Shown here: piece by piece, positions 1 to 5,298 of the stretch
Numbering within the stretch: position 1 is the stretch's first letter
Layout of the letters: every line of letters starts with the position of its first letter
Origin: CAYWNK01 sp964459495
Lineage (GTDB): Bacteria > Planctomycetota > UBA1135 > GCA-002686595
Direction of reading: 5' to 3'
Assembly (NCBI GenBank): GCA_964459495.1
Contig: CAYWNK010000360.1
Span: 1-5,298, forward strand
DNA: 5,298 bases
Notes under the pieces: model-generated
What the model was told of the DNA's origin: nothing
The model's database searches: none
The model's input: only the letters and a program-made list of their open reading frames with translations
Translations under genes and position numbers: made by a program

Positions 1-74
1 GTCTGGGGATCCTGGGGGGCGGCCGGTCCGGTGAGGAGCAGGCAAAGGGGGAGCAGGTGCTTGGGGGTCGGCAT
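1..74 (-). CDS. N-terminus of a divergent exported protein (partial, runs off the left edge)
   Basis: Read on the minus strand from the ATG at 74-72, this gives 24 open codons to the window edge. The peptide starts MPTPKHLLPLCLLLTG and continues PAAPQDPQ. This is the three-part shape of a Sec signal peptide: a short N-region with one Lys, a Leu-rich core (about residues 7-14), then a small-residue region, Gly-Pro-Ala-Ala, where cleavage could occur before the Pro/Gln/Asp-rich start of the mature chain. Cys11 sits inside the core without a clear lipobox, so a lipoprotein is not favoured. No Shine-Dalgarno motif is visible before the ATG, as is also true of mdh and fumC here. The gene is divergent from mdh across a 177-base gap. 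The mature protein lies outside the window, so no function can be given. A chance open frame in GC-rich DNA is possible, but the signal-peptide pattern argues against it. Confidence 0.55.
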   Translation of the reverse strand, partial: MPTPKHLLPLCLLLTGPAAPQDPQ

Positions 75-82
75 CGGTTGTC

Positions 83-105
83 GGGGCTGGGGCCGCGGGT
101 CAGGG
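83..105 (+). other. Canonical G-quadruplex motif
   Basis: Four G-tracts lie in a row on the + strand: GGGG (83-86), GGGG (89-92), GGG (97-99) and GGG (103-105), with loops of 2, 4 and 3 bases. This fits the standard four-tract rule (three or more G, loops of 1-7). Two further tracts follow at 114-118 and 121-123. The motif lies 9 bases upstream of the divergent ATG and about 147 bases upstream of the mdh start, on the strand that would be the mdh transcript. Whether it folds or regulates either gene is unknown. Confidence 0.5.
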
Positions 106-149
106 TTTAGCTTGGGGGCAGGGACGGTGGCCCACAAGGGAAGAGAGCT

Positions 150-188
150 GCCCTGGGCTGGTCCTTACGCAGGCTGGGAGCCCGGGGC
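150..188 (+). other. Stem-loop in the mdh leader
   Basis: Bases 150-159 (GCCCTGGGCT) pair with 179-188 (AGCCCGGGGC) as a 10-pair stem with a single G-T wobble (154 with 184) and a 19-base loop. It has no trailing T-run, so it is not an intrinsic terminator for either direction. It lies 63 bases before the mdh start and could be a leader structure or protein-binding site. Long GC stems also arise by chance in DNA this GC-rich. Confidence 0.3.
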
Positions 189-251
189 GCGTCTTCCCCA
201 GGGATGGTCCCTCGCCCCAGGCTGCTTCAGGGCCTATCCTCGCCGCCCGCC

Positions 252-1205
252 ATGAATGGAATCCCCGCCCGCAAGCTGACCGTCGTGGGGGCTGGCTACG
301 TCGGCGCCACGTGCGCCCACCTGGCCGCCCTGAAGAACCTCGCCAAGGAGGTCGTGCTCATCGACGTGCTCGAAGGGCGCGCCGCCGGCATCGCCCTGGA
401 CATGAACCAGTCGGCGCCGATCGAAGGCTTCCAGACCCGCGTGGTCGGCACCCACGAGCCCGCGGCCACCGCGGACAGCGACGTGGTCATCGTGACGGCG
501 GGTCGGCCGCGCAAGCCGGGGATGAGCCGCTCGGACCTGCTCGAGGTCAACGGCCGGGTCATGCTGGCGGTGGGAGACTACGTGCGGCGCCTGTCGCCCG
601 AGGCCGTCGTCATCGTGGTGACCAACCCGCTCGACAGCATGGTGACCCTGATGCGCCACGCGCTCGGGTTCCCGTCCCGGCGCGTGATCGGGATGGCCGG
701 TGTGTTGGACTCGGCGCGCATGGCGTACTTCCTGGCCGAGGCCGCGGGAATCGCGGCGCGGGATTCGCAGGCGATGGTGCTGGGTGCCCATGGCGACTCG
801 ATGGTGCCAATGCCGGAGCACTGCTCGCTCACGGGAACCCGGGTCCTGGATGTTCTGCCCCGGGACACCGTCGATGCGATCGGCGACCGAACGCGCAAGG
901 GCGGCGCGGAGATCGTCAAACTGCTCGGTACGGGTAGCGCGTGGTTCGCGCCGGCGTCCGCGTCGGTGGCCATGGCGGAGTCGATTCTCAGCGACGGCCG
1001 GCGGGTGCTGCCCTGCGCCTGTCTGCTGAACGGTGAGTTTGGCTTCGAGGGCCTCTACATGGGCGTGCCCGCGATCCTCGGCGCGAACGGCGTAGAGCGC
1101 ATTCTCGAGCTGCCGCTGACCGCCGAGGCCCGAGCGCAGATGCAAAAGACCGCGGGCGCGATCCAGGCCGACATCGAGGCCATGCGCGACCTGGGCCTCA
1201 TGTAG
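252..1205 (+). CDS. mdh: Malate dehydrogenase (NAD-dependent, LDH-like type)
   Basis: Predicted cytoplasmic enzyme that interconverts L-malate and oxaloacetate with NAD(H) in the TCA cycle. The 317-residue length is normal for the LDH-like bacterial MDH group. From the ATG at 252: the Rossmann loop GAGYVG is at residues 13-18, with Asp38 ending beta-2 (VVLID), which favours NAD over NADP. The substrate loop GRPRKPGMSR spans 84-93. Arg87 there marks MDH where lactate dehydrogenases carry Gln, and Arg93 is the second substrate arginine. Asn125 sits in VTNPLDSM, Asp153 and Arg156 in GVLDSAR, and the catalytic His180 in GAHGDSMVP. All expected active-site residues are present. An upstream in-frame ATG at 204 would add 16 residues (Pro/Arg-rich) that precede the usual family start, so 252 is preferred. 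Neither start has a Shine-Dalgarno motif. fumC follows after 45 bases with no terminator between, so co-transcription is likely. Confidence 0.95.
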   Translation: MNGIPARKLTVVGAGYVGATCAHLAALKNLAKEVVLIDVLEGRAAGIALDMNQSAPIEGFQTRVVGTHEPAATADSDVVIVTAGRPRKPGMSRSDLLEVNGRVMLAVGDYVRRLSPEAVVIVVTNPLDSMVTLMRHALGFPSRRVIGMAGVLDSARMAYFLAEAAGIAARDSQAMVLGAHGDSMVPMPEHCSLTGTRVLDVLPRDTVDAIGDRTRKGGAEIVKLLGTGSAWFAPASASVAMAESILSDGRRVLPCACLLNGEFGFEGLYMGVPAILGANGVERILELPLTAEARAQMQKTAGAIQADIEAMRDLGLM

Positions 1206-1250
1206 GCCAACCCCGATTTTCCCTCCCCATCCGCAGCGATAGAACCAGCC

Positions 1251-2651
1251 ATGAGCTTCCGCACCGAATCCGACTCCATGGGCCCGATCGAGGTCCCCGC
1301 CGACAAGCTCTGGGGGGCCCAGACCCAGCGCAGCCTCCAGAACTTCAAGATCGGCGGGCACACCTTCACGAGGCCGATGATCCGCGCACTGGGCGTCGTC
1401 AAGAAGTGCGCAGCCCAGGCCAACATCGAGCTCGGTGAACTCGACGCGCTGGAGCCTGACGACCAGAAGGCACTGCTGCAGGCGGCCGATGAGGTGATCC
1501 GCGGCGAGCACGATGCGATGTTCCCGCTGGTCGTTTGGCAGACCGGATCGGGCACGCAGAGCAACATGAACACCAACGAGGTGATCTCCAACCGCGCGAT
1601 CGGCCTGCGCGGCGGCGAGATGGGTTCGAAGAAGCCCGTGCACCCCAACGACCACGTCAATCGCGCGCAGTCCAGCAACGACGTGTTTCCCACGGCCATG
1701 CACGTGGCGGGTGCGGAGCAGGTGGTCGGCACGCTGGTGCCCGCGCTGAAGGAGCTGGCCAAGGCGATTCGCGCCAAGGCCAGCCTCTGGAATGACGTCG
1801 TCAAGATCGGGCGCACGCACCTGCAGGACGCGACGCCACTTACGGTGGGTCAGGAGCTCAGCGGCTGGGCGCAGCAGCTCGACGACGCGGTGCGCGCAGT
1901 CGAGGCGACTCTGCCCGCGCTCTACGAGCTGGCCCTGGGCGGCACGGCCGTCGGCACGGGGCTCAACACCCACAAGGACTACGCGCGGGTCGTGGCGCAG
2001 AAGATCGCCGATGAGACCGGGCTACCCTTCGTCACGGCGCCGAACAAATTCTCGGCCCTCGCCGGGCACGATGCGCTGGTCTTCGCCAGTGGCGCGCTCA
2101 AGGTTTGCGCGGCCGCGCTGATGAAGATCGCCAACGACGTGCGCTGGCTGGGCGGCGGGCCGCGCTGCGGCCTGGGTGAGATGAGCCTGCCGGCCAACGA
2201 GCCCGGCTCGTCGATCATGCCCGGCAAGGTGAACCCGACCCAGTGCGAGGCCCTGACGATGGTCTGCGCCCAGGTCATGGGCAACGACGCGACGATCGGC
2301 TTCGCCGGCAGCCAGGGCAACTTCGAGCTGAACGTCTTCAAGCCGGTGATGATCCACAACCTGCTGGAGTCGATCCGCATCCTCTCCGACGGTTGCGATT
2401 CGTTCCGCACCAACTGCATCGACGGGCTGGAGCTCAACGCCGAGCGCGTCGATGAGCTGATGCACAAGTCGCTGATGCTGGTCACGGCCCTGAATCCGCA
2501 CATCGGCTACGACAACGCAGCCAAGGTGGCGAAGAAGGCCTTCCAGGAGGGCAAGACCCTGCGCGAGACGGTGGTCGAGATGGGCCATATGACGGGCGAG
2601 GCATTTGACGCTGCGGTGATCCCCGGCGACATGGTCGGGCCCCGCAAGTAG
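1251..2651 (+). CDS. fumC: Class II fumarate hydratase (fumarase C)
   Basis: Iron-independent, homotetrameric enzyme that reversibly hydrates fumarate to L-malate in the TCA cycle. At 466 residues it is full length for class II fumarases. Visible motifs in order: TGSGTQSNMNTNEV (98-111), HPNDHVNRAQSSNDVFPT (131-148), GRTHLQDATPLTVGQE (187-202) with His190 corresponding to the family's conserved active-site His, GGTAVGTGLN (230-239), and the superfamily signature GSSIMPGKVNP (319-329) with the catalytic-loop serines 320 and 321. PGKVNPTQCEA after the serines is fumarase-like; aspartases usually read PAKVNPV there. The C-terminal domain contains NPHIGYDNAAKVAKKA, also typical. The ATG at 1251 fits the family N-terminus; no Shine-Dalgarno motif precedes it. 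Its product is the substrate of the adjacent mdh product. Codons are strongly biased to C- and G-ending choices such as GGC, AAC and AAG, as expected for a well-expressed central-metabolism gene. Confidence 0.97.
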   Translation: MSFRTESDSMGPIEVPADKLWGAQTQRSLQNFKIGGHTFTRPMIRALGVVKKCAAQANIELGELDALEPDDQKALLQAADEVIRGEHDAMFPLVVWQTGSGTQSNMNTNEVISNRAIGLRGGEMGSKKPVHPNDHVNRAQSSNDVFPTAMHVAGAEQVVGTLVPALKELAKAIRAKASLWNDVVKIGRTHLQDATPLTVGQELSGWAQQLDDAVRAVEATLPALYELALGGTAVGTGLNTHKDYARVVAQKIADETGLPFVTAPNKFSALAGHDALVFASGALKVCAAALMKIANDVRWLGGGPRCGLGEMSLPANEPGSSIMPGKVNPTQCEALTMVCAQVMGNDATIGFAGSQGNFELNVFKPVMIHNLLESIRILSDGCDSFRTNCIDGLELNAERVDELMHKSLMLVTALNPHIGYDNAAKVAKKAFQEGKTLRETVVEMGHMTGEAFDAAVIPGDMVGPRK

Positions 2652-2719
2652 GCCGGGGTTTGGGTTCCTTAGGCGAGGCGGCTGCTGCAGCGTGTGGGCC
2701 GTCCGCCGGGGGGCCGCCG
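2652..2719 (+). promoter_or_regulatory. fumC to ABC-ATPase junction, with an uncertain downstream start
   Basis: These 68 bases are non-coding if the ATPase begins at GTG 2720, or mostly coding if it begins at TTG 2660. The segment holds GGCGGC (2677-2682), able to pair with GCCGCC (2713-2718), and a direct repeat CCGCCGG at 2703-2709 and 2714-2720. There is no T-run after the possible stem, so it is not a recognisable intrinsic terminator. A stem ending at 2718 would sit on the initiation region for GTG 2720. I see no convincing promoter here. Confidence 0.3.
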
Positions 2720-3649
2720 GTGATCGTGCGGGACCTGGAGCGACGCTTTGGTCCGCGCGTGGCCCTGGCGGGCGTGAGCCTTGAGGTCCAGCCAGGCAGC
2801 ATCACCTGTCTGGCGGGGCCGAACGGGTCGGGGAAGTCGACCCTGCTCAAGATCCTGGCGGGGCTGCTGCGGCCGACGTCCGGCGAGGCACGGGTGCTGG
2901 GGTGCGAGCCGTTTGCGAACCGGGAGCGGGTGGCGCGGGCGGGCGCGCGCTTCGTGTTTGCGCCGCCGGCGCTCTACGACCAGCTGAGCGCCCGGGATCA
3001 GGCCCTAGCCCTGGCGCGCATGTCCGATCCGCGGGTGGAGCCGCGGGCCGTGGACGCGGCCCTGGAGCGCGTGGGGCTCGGAGACCGGGCCAACGATCGG
3101 GTGCGTGGGTATTCGTTCGGGATGCGGCAGCGGCTGGCGCTGGCCCAGGCCCTGGTGCCGCGGCCCAGGCTGCTTGTGCTCGACGAGCCGACCGAGGGCC
3201 TCGACCCTTTGGCGGTGTTGGAGCTGCGCGGGGTGCTGCGCGAGCTGGCCAACGGCGGGGTGACCGTGCTGCTGGCTAGCCATCTGTTGGTCGAGTTGGA
3301 AGAGCTGGGAGACCACCTGCTGGTGCTCGACGGCGGCGAGGAACTCTACCAAGGGCCGCCGACCGGTCTATTGGCCGGGAGGAGCAGGACGGTGATCGAG
3401 GTCGATGATCGGGAACGGGGACAGGCGCTGCTTGCGGCGGCGGGTTGGAGCTGTGAGTCGGAGGGCGGCCGCTTGCTGCTCGAGGCCCCCGGCCTGGGCT
3501 TGGAGCGCTGCCAGGGGATCTTGGCTGCGGAGGGACTGCGCTTGTTGGGCTTTCGGCGCGAGGAGTTGAGCCTTGAGAAGGCCTTGCTCGCGAGGCTGCG
3601 GGAACATCGCGGCGCGGGCGACGATGCGGATGGAGGCACTGCTCGATGA
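2720..3649 (+). CDS. ABC transporter ATP-binding protein (ABC-2/CcmA-BcrA type)
   Basis: Predicted cytoplasmic ATPase that drives the membrane protein encoded next. From GTG 2720 it is 309 residues: Walker A GPNGSGKST (33-41), signature YSFGMRQR (131-138) in place of LSGGQ, as is common in ABC-2 drug- and polymer-export ATPases, Walker B LLVLDEP (151-157), D-loop GLDP (160-163) and switch His188 in ASHLLVE. The Q-loop is odd: the segment FVFAPPALY (78-86) has Ala/Pro where Gln or Glu normally sits. After about residue 213 comes a roughly 95-residue C-terminal extension typical of this subfamily, probably regulatory. GTG 2720 puts the first beta-strand (MIVRDLERRFG) at the usual distance. The alternative TTG at 2660 would add 20 Ala/Gly/Pro-rich residues. 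Neither start has a clear Shine-Dalgarno motif. The stop overlaps the permease start as ATGA. The substrate is unknown. Confidence 0.9.
   Translation: MIVRDLERRFGPRVALAGVSLEVQPGSITCLAGPNGSGKSTLLKILAGLLRPTSGEARVLGCEPFANRERVARAGARFVFAPPALYDQLSARDQALALARMSDPRVEPRAVDAALERVGLGDRANDRVRGYSFGMRQRLALAQALVPRPRLLVLDEPTEGLDPLAVLELRGVLRELANGGVTVLLASHLLVELEELGDHLLVLDGGEELYQGPPTGLLAGRSRTVIEVDDRERGQALLAAAGWSCESEGGRLLLEAPGLGLERCQGILAAEGLRLLGFRREELSLEKALLARLREHRGAGDDADGGTAR
3632..3636 (+). promoter_or_regulatory. Ribosome binding site of the ABC-2 permease
   Basis: GGAGG, a full Shine-Dalgarno core, lies 9 bases before the ATG at 3646, inside the end of the ATPase gene. It supports that start and an ATGA translational coupling. 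Confidence 0.7.
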
Positions 3650-4476
3650 TCGGCTTTGAGCTGCGCAAGCTGCTGGCTTCGCGCCGGCCCCTGCATGCGG
3701 CGCTCGCGCTCGGGGTGTTCCTGGGCCTGATGCTCGCCGGCTTCTACACCTACGCGAAGAACAAGCGCGGGGACGTGGAGTTCCGCTACACGTTCGAGAA
3801 CGAGTCCTACTTCAACGGGATGACCTTCACGATCTACGCCTTCTACTTCGCCTTCCTGCTGGTGCTGCCGATCTTCGTGGCCACCGAGGGTGCCGTTCAG
3901 CTGGCGGGCGAGTCGGACCGGGGGACGCTCGGGCTGCTGCTGGCGCGTCCGGTCAGCAAGGCGCGCATTCTGCTGGCGAAGCTGGGCGTGACGCTGCTCT
4001 ACGGGCTTGGGCTGGTGCTGGGGCTGCTGACGACCTGCCTGCTGGTGGGGCTCGTGGTGGTTGGATGGGGAGACTTGGATCTGTACCCGGGCGTGCTGCA
4101 GATGACCGATCGCTACCAGCATCTGCCCCAGGCGGTGGCGCTGCAGCGCTTTGGGCTGGTGGGTCTCGCGGCGGGGCTGGGGCTGGTGGCGCCGATCTCG
4201 TTCGCGTTTCTGGTTTCGGCCTGGGTGCGGAGGCCGGTGAATGCGGCGGCGACGTCGGTGGCGCTGTATCTGGTGCTGCACGTGATCAGCGGAGTGCACT
4301 TGTTCGAGTCGCTCCGGCCGTTGCTGTTTACGTCGTATCTGTCCTATTGGCGCGGGCTCTTCCAGGAGCAGATTCCCTGGGGGGACCTGGCCCGGGACGC
4401 CGCACGCCTGGGTGCGCACAGCTGCTTGTTCTTGGGTCTAGCCATGCACCGCTTCCGCACGCGGGAGGAGCACTGA
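3646..4476 (+). CDS. ABC-2 type transporter permease
   Basis: Predicted inner-membrane subunit of a two-component ABC transporter, partner of the ATPase just upstream. It has 276 residues. The start MIGFELRKLLASRR is the usual amphipathic, basic entry of ABC-2 permeases. Six hydrophobic segments can be seen at about residues 18-34, 61-79, 113-140, 166-191, 200-217 and 252-268. Between the second and third is the family hallmark GESDRGTLGLLLARPVSKAR (88-107), a cytoplasmic coupling segment of the form E-x-x-x-GTL-x-x-LL-x-x-PVS. The first loop (about 35-60) is polar and aromatic (FRYTFENESYFNG) and probably lies outside the cytoplasm. The start is fixed by GGAGG nine bases upstream and by the four-base overlap with the ATPase stop. 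The stop overlaps the next ATG by one base (TGATG). Substrate specificity cannot be read from the sequence; export of a lipid, drug or polymer, or a membrane-maintenance role, are all possible. Confidence 0.88.
   Translation: MIGFELRKLLASRRPLHAALALGVFLGLMLAGFYTYAKNKRGDVEFRYTFENESYFNGMTFTIYAFYFAFLLVLPIFVATEGAVQLAGESDRGTLGLLLARPVSKARILLAKLGVTLLYGLGLVLGLLTTCLLVGLVVVGWGDLDLYPGVLQMTDRYQHLPQAVALQRFGLVGLAAGLGLVAPISFAFLVSAWVRRPVNAAATSVALYLVLHVISGVHLFESLRPLLFTSYLSYWRGLFQEQIPWGDLARDAARLGAHSCLFLGLAMHRFRTREEH
4463..4470 (+). promoter_or_regulatory. Ribosome binding site of the EEP-family gene
   Basis: GGGAGGAG includes the core GGAGG at 4464-4468, seven bases before the ATG at 4476. It lies in the last codons of the permease and supports coupled translation through the TGATG junction. 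Confidence 0.7.
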
Positions 4477-5298
4477 TGGGCTTCCTGGGTCGGCGGCCCG
4501 AGCTGTGGCTGTACGCACTGGGCCTTGGGCTGCTTTGGCTGTCCGGTGCCTGGCAGGGATCGGATCGGCGTGAGTTTGAGCTGGTGGCTCCGCCGGCAGT
4601 GGGCGATGGGCTGCGCATGGTGACCTGGAACGTGGGGGAGAGCGTGGTTTCGAATGCCAAGCGTGGGGGAAACGCACTGCCCGACGCCGGGCTTGAAAAC
4701 GTGATTGCCACGCTGGTGGCGCTGGACCCGGACTTGGTGCTTCTGCAGGAACTGTCTGGTCCGGGGCAGCTGTCGCGCATTGCCGAAGCCCTGGGCACAG
4801 ATGCCTTCGCAGCGGCGGGCAGGCGCCAGGGGCGGACCCTGGGTCTGATCGCGCGGCGCGGGCTGGAGCCTGGGGGCGAGGAGCGGGAAGGGGATGTGCG
4901 TGATGAGCGCTACGGCCTGGTGGCGCGCCTACGGCATGTGTCCGGCCGGCGGGTCGTCGTGAGCGTGCTCCATGCGAGTCCATGGAGGGCGAAGGATCGC
5001 AATCAGCAGATCGGTGCAGCCGTGGAGGACTTGTTGGCTCAGCCGGGGGATTTACACCTGCTGGGGGGCGATCTGAATCTGGATGTGGACCCTGGTGCGC
5101 GGCGGGATCTGTTCAGTGATCGAGCCCATCTCGATGTGCAGAGCTACGCATTTTTGAGCCGCGCTTTCGTGGATGCCGGGTTGGGAAGCGGACCGACGGC
5201 GGAGCCGGAGCGGCGGCTGGACTACTTGTTCATTGGCGCGGCGGAGGGAACGGTGATTCGCTGTGCACCCTGGCGGGGGCGCAGGGTCGGGGAAATGG
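4476..5298 (+). CDS. Membrane-anchored endonuclease/exonuclease/phosphatase family protein (partial, runs off the right edge)
   Basis: Metal-dependent phosphoesterase of the EEP fold (relatives include exonuclease III, APE1, DNase I and sphingomyelinase). 274 codons are open to the window edge. Residues 10-26 form one hydrophobic helix after Arg6-Arg7, a signal anchor or uncleaved signal peptide that should place the catalytic domain outside the cytoplasm. EEP motifs follow in order: MVTWNV with Asn52 (48-53), DLVLLQEL with metal ligand Glu92 (86-93), VLHASP with His166 (164-169), GGDLNLD with Asp199 and Asn201 (197-203), and RRLDYLFI with Asp249 (246-253), matching the RLDY segment of APE1. 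The last expected motif, Ser/x-Asp-His near the C-terminus, should fall just past the edge, so the gene is probably nearly complete. The start is set by GGAGG at 4464 and a one-base overlap with the permease stop. The true substrate (nucleic acid, phospholipid or other phosphoester) cannot be told. Confidence 0.85.
   Translation, partial: MGFLGRRPELWLYALGLGLLWLSGAWQGSDRREFELVAPPAVGDGLRMVTWNVGESVVSNAKRGGNALPDAGLENVIATLVALDPDLVLLQELSGPGQLSRIAEALGTDAFAAAGRRQGRTLGLIARRGLEPGGEEREGDVRDERYGLVARLRHVSGRRVVVSVLHASPWRAKDRNQQIGAAVEDLLAQPGDLHLLGGDLNLDVDPGARRDLFSDRAHLDVQSYAFLSRAFVDAGLGSGPTAEPERRLDYLFIGAAEGTVIRCAPWRGRRVGEM

Larger units (their letters stand above)
75..251. promoter_or_regulatory. Divergent intergenic region between the exported-protein gene and mdh
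   Basis: This 177-base gap should hold promoters for both the minus-strand gene and mdh. I could not identify a convincing -35/-10 pair on either strand. The + strand is rich in G-runs on its left half (83-123), changing to a C-richer segment before mdh. It contains a four-tract G-quadruplex motif and a long stem-loop, listed separately, and a small perfect hairpin at 200-212 (AGGGA, loop TGG, TCCCT). The frames open on the + strand here encode only Gly/Arg/Pro/Trp-rich peptides with no family resemblance, so I treat the stretch as non-coding. Confidence 0.5.

Noticed and set aside
3..110. An open + strand frame from the left edge to a TAG at 108-110, possibly the tail of an upstream gene.
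   Set aside because: Only 35 codons are visible, the peptide is unremarkable, and the minus-strand signal-peptide frame over the same bases is the more specific pattern. It cannot be fully excluded without sequence to the left.
216..227. A 12-base repeat (CCCAGGCTGCTT) shared with 3164-3175 in the ABC ATPase gene, with similar flanking codons.
   Set aside because: A repeat of this length is expected by chance in a GC-rich window of this size, and there is no third copy or longer homology.
204..251. An upstream ATG (204) as the mdh start.
   Set aside because: It would add 16 residues before a region that already begins like other malate dehydrogenases, and no Shine-Dalgarno motif supports it.
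31..255. A 74-codon + strand frame in the divergent region.
   Set aside because: The peptide is Gly/Arg/Trp/Pro-rich with no recognisable motif, its GTG start lacks a ribosome binding site, and it overlaps the divergent gene and the mdh start.
234..1973. A 579-codon open frame on the minus strand spanning mdh and most of fumC.
   Set aside because: It is antisense to two clearly identified enzymes, is rich in Arg/His/Gly/Leu, shows no family motif, and long antisense frames are usual under strongly GC-biased codon use.
2652..2720. A possible intrinsic terminator after fumC.
   Set aside because: The only GC stem has a 30-base loop and no following T-run, so the usual terminator pattern is missing.
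3346..4419. A 357-codon open frame on the minus strand opposite the ABC ATPase end and the permease.
   Set aside because: Its composition is Gln/His/Arg/Pro-rich, the mirror image of CTG- and GGG-rich membrane-protein codons, and the + strand permease is well supported.

Overview
This is a GC-rich bacterial chromosomal segment, compactly coded, with five genes on the + strand and the start of a sixth, divergent gene on the - strand at the left edge. The organism cannot be named with confidence. The high GC, a Sec-type signal peptide running into a Pro/Gln/Asp-rich start, sparse Shine-Dalgarno use and the gene content would suit a Planctomycetota or Myxococcota-like Gram-negative. That is inference from style, not a match to a known genome.

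Layout. Bases 1-74 (- strand) hold the first 24 codons of a probable exported protein that continues off the left edge. Bases 75-251 are a G-run-rich divergent intergenic region with a canonical G-quadruplex motif (83-105) and a 10-pair stem-loop (150-188). Then come two TCA-cycle genes: malate dehydrogenase (252-1205) and class II fumarase (1251-2651), 45 bases apart. After a 68-base gap (or 8, depending on the start chosen) follows a tightly packed trio: an ABC-2-type ATPase (2720-3649), its membrane permease (3646-4476, ATGA overlap) and a membrane-anchored endonuclease/exonuclease/phosphatase-fold hydrolase (4476 to beyond the right edge, TGATG overlap).

How the genes work together. FumC makes L-malate from fumarate and Mdh oxidises it to oxaloacetate, so the first pair encodes two consecutive TCA steps. 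The ATPase and permease form a two-component ABC-2 exporter or membrane-remodelling system of unknown substrate. The hydrolase is translationally coupled to the permease, and its predicted topology puts the catalytic domain outside the cytoplasm, so a shared job at the membrane is possible but unproven. All five + strand genes could share a transcript. The change in codon style and in ribosome-binding-site use after fumC hints that the trio is a separate functional unit.

Nothing here is clearly a new defence, mobile or RNA system: I see no tRNA, rRNA, CRISPR array, insertion sequence or convincing intrinsic terminator. The points most worth a second look are the ABC-hydrolase trio, the ATPase with no Gln or Glu in its Q-loop, the divergent exported-protein start and the G-quadruplex motif.
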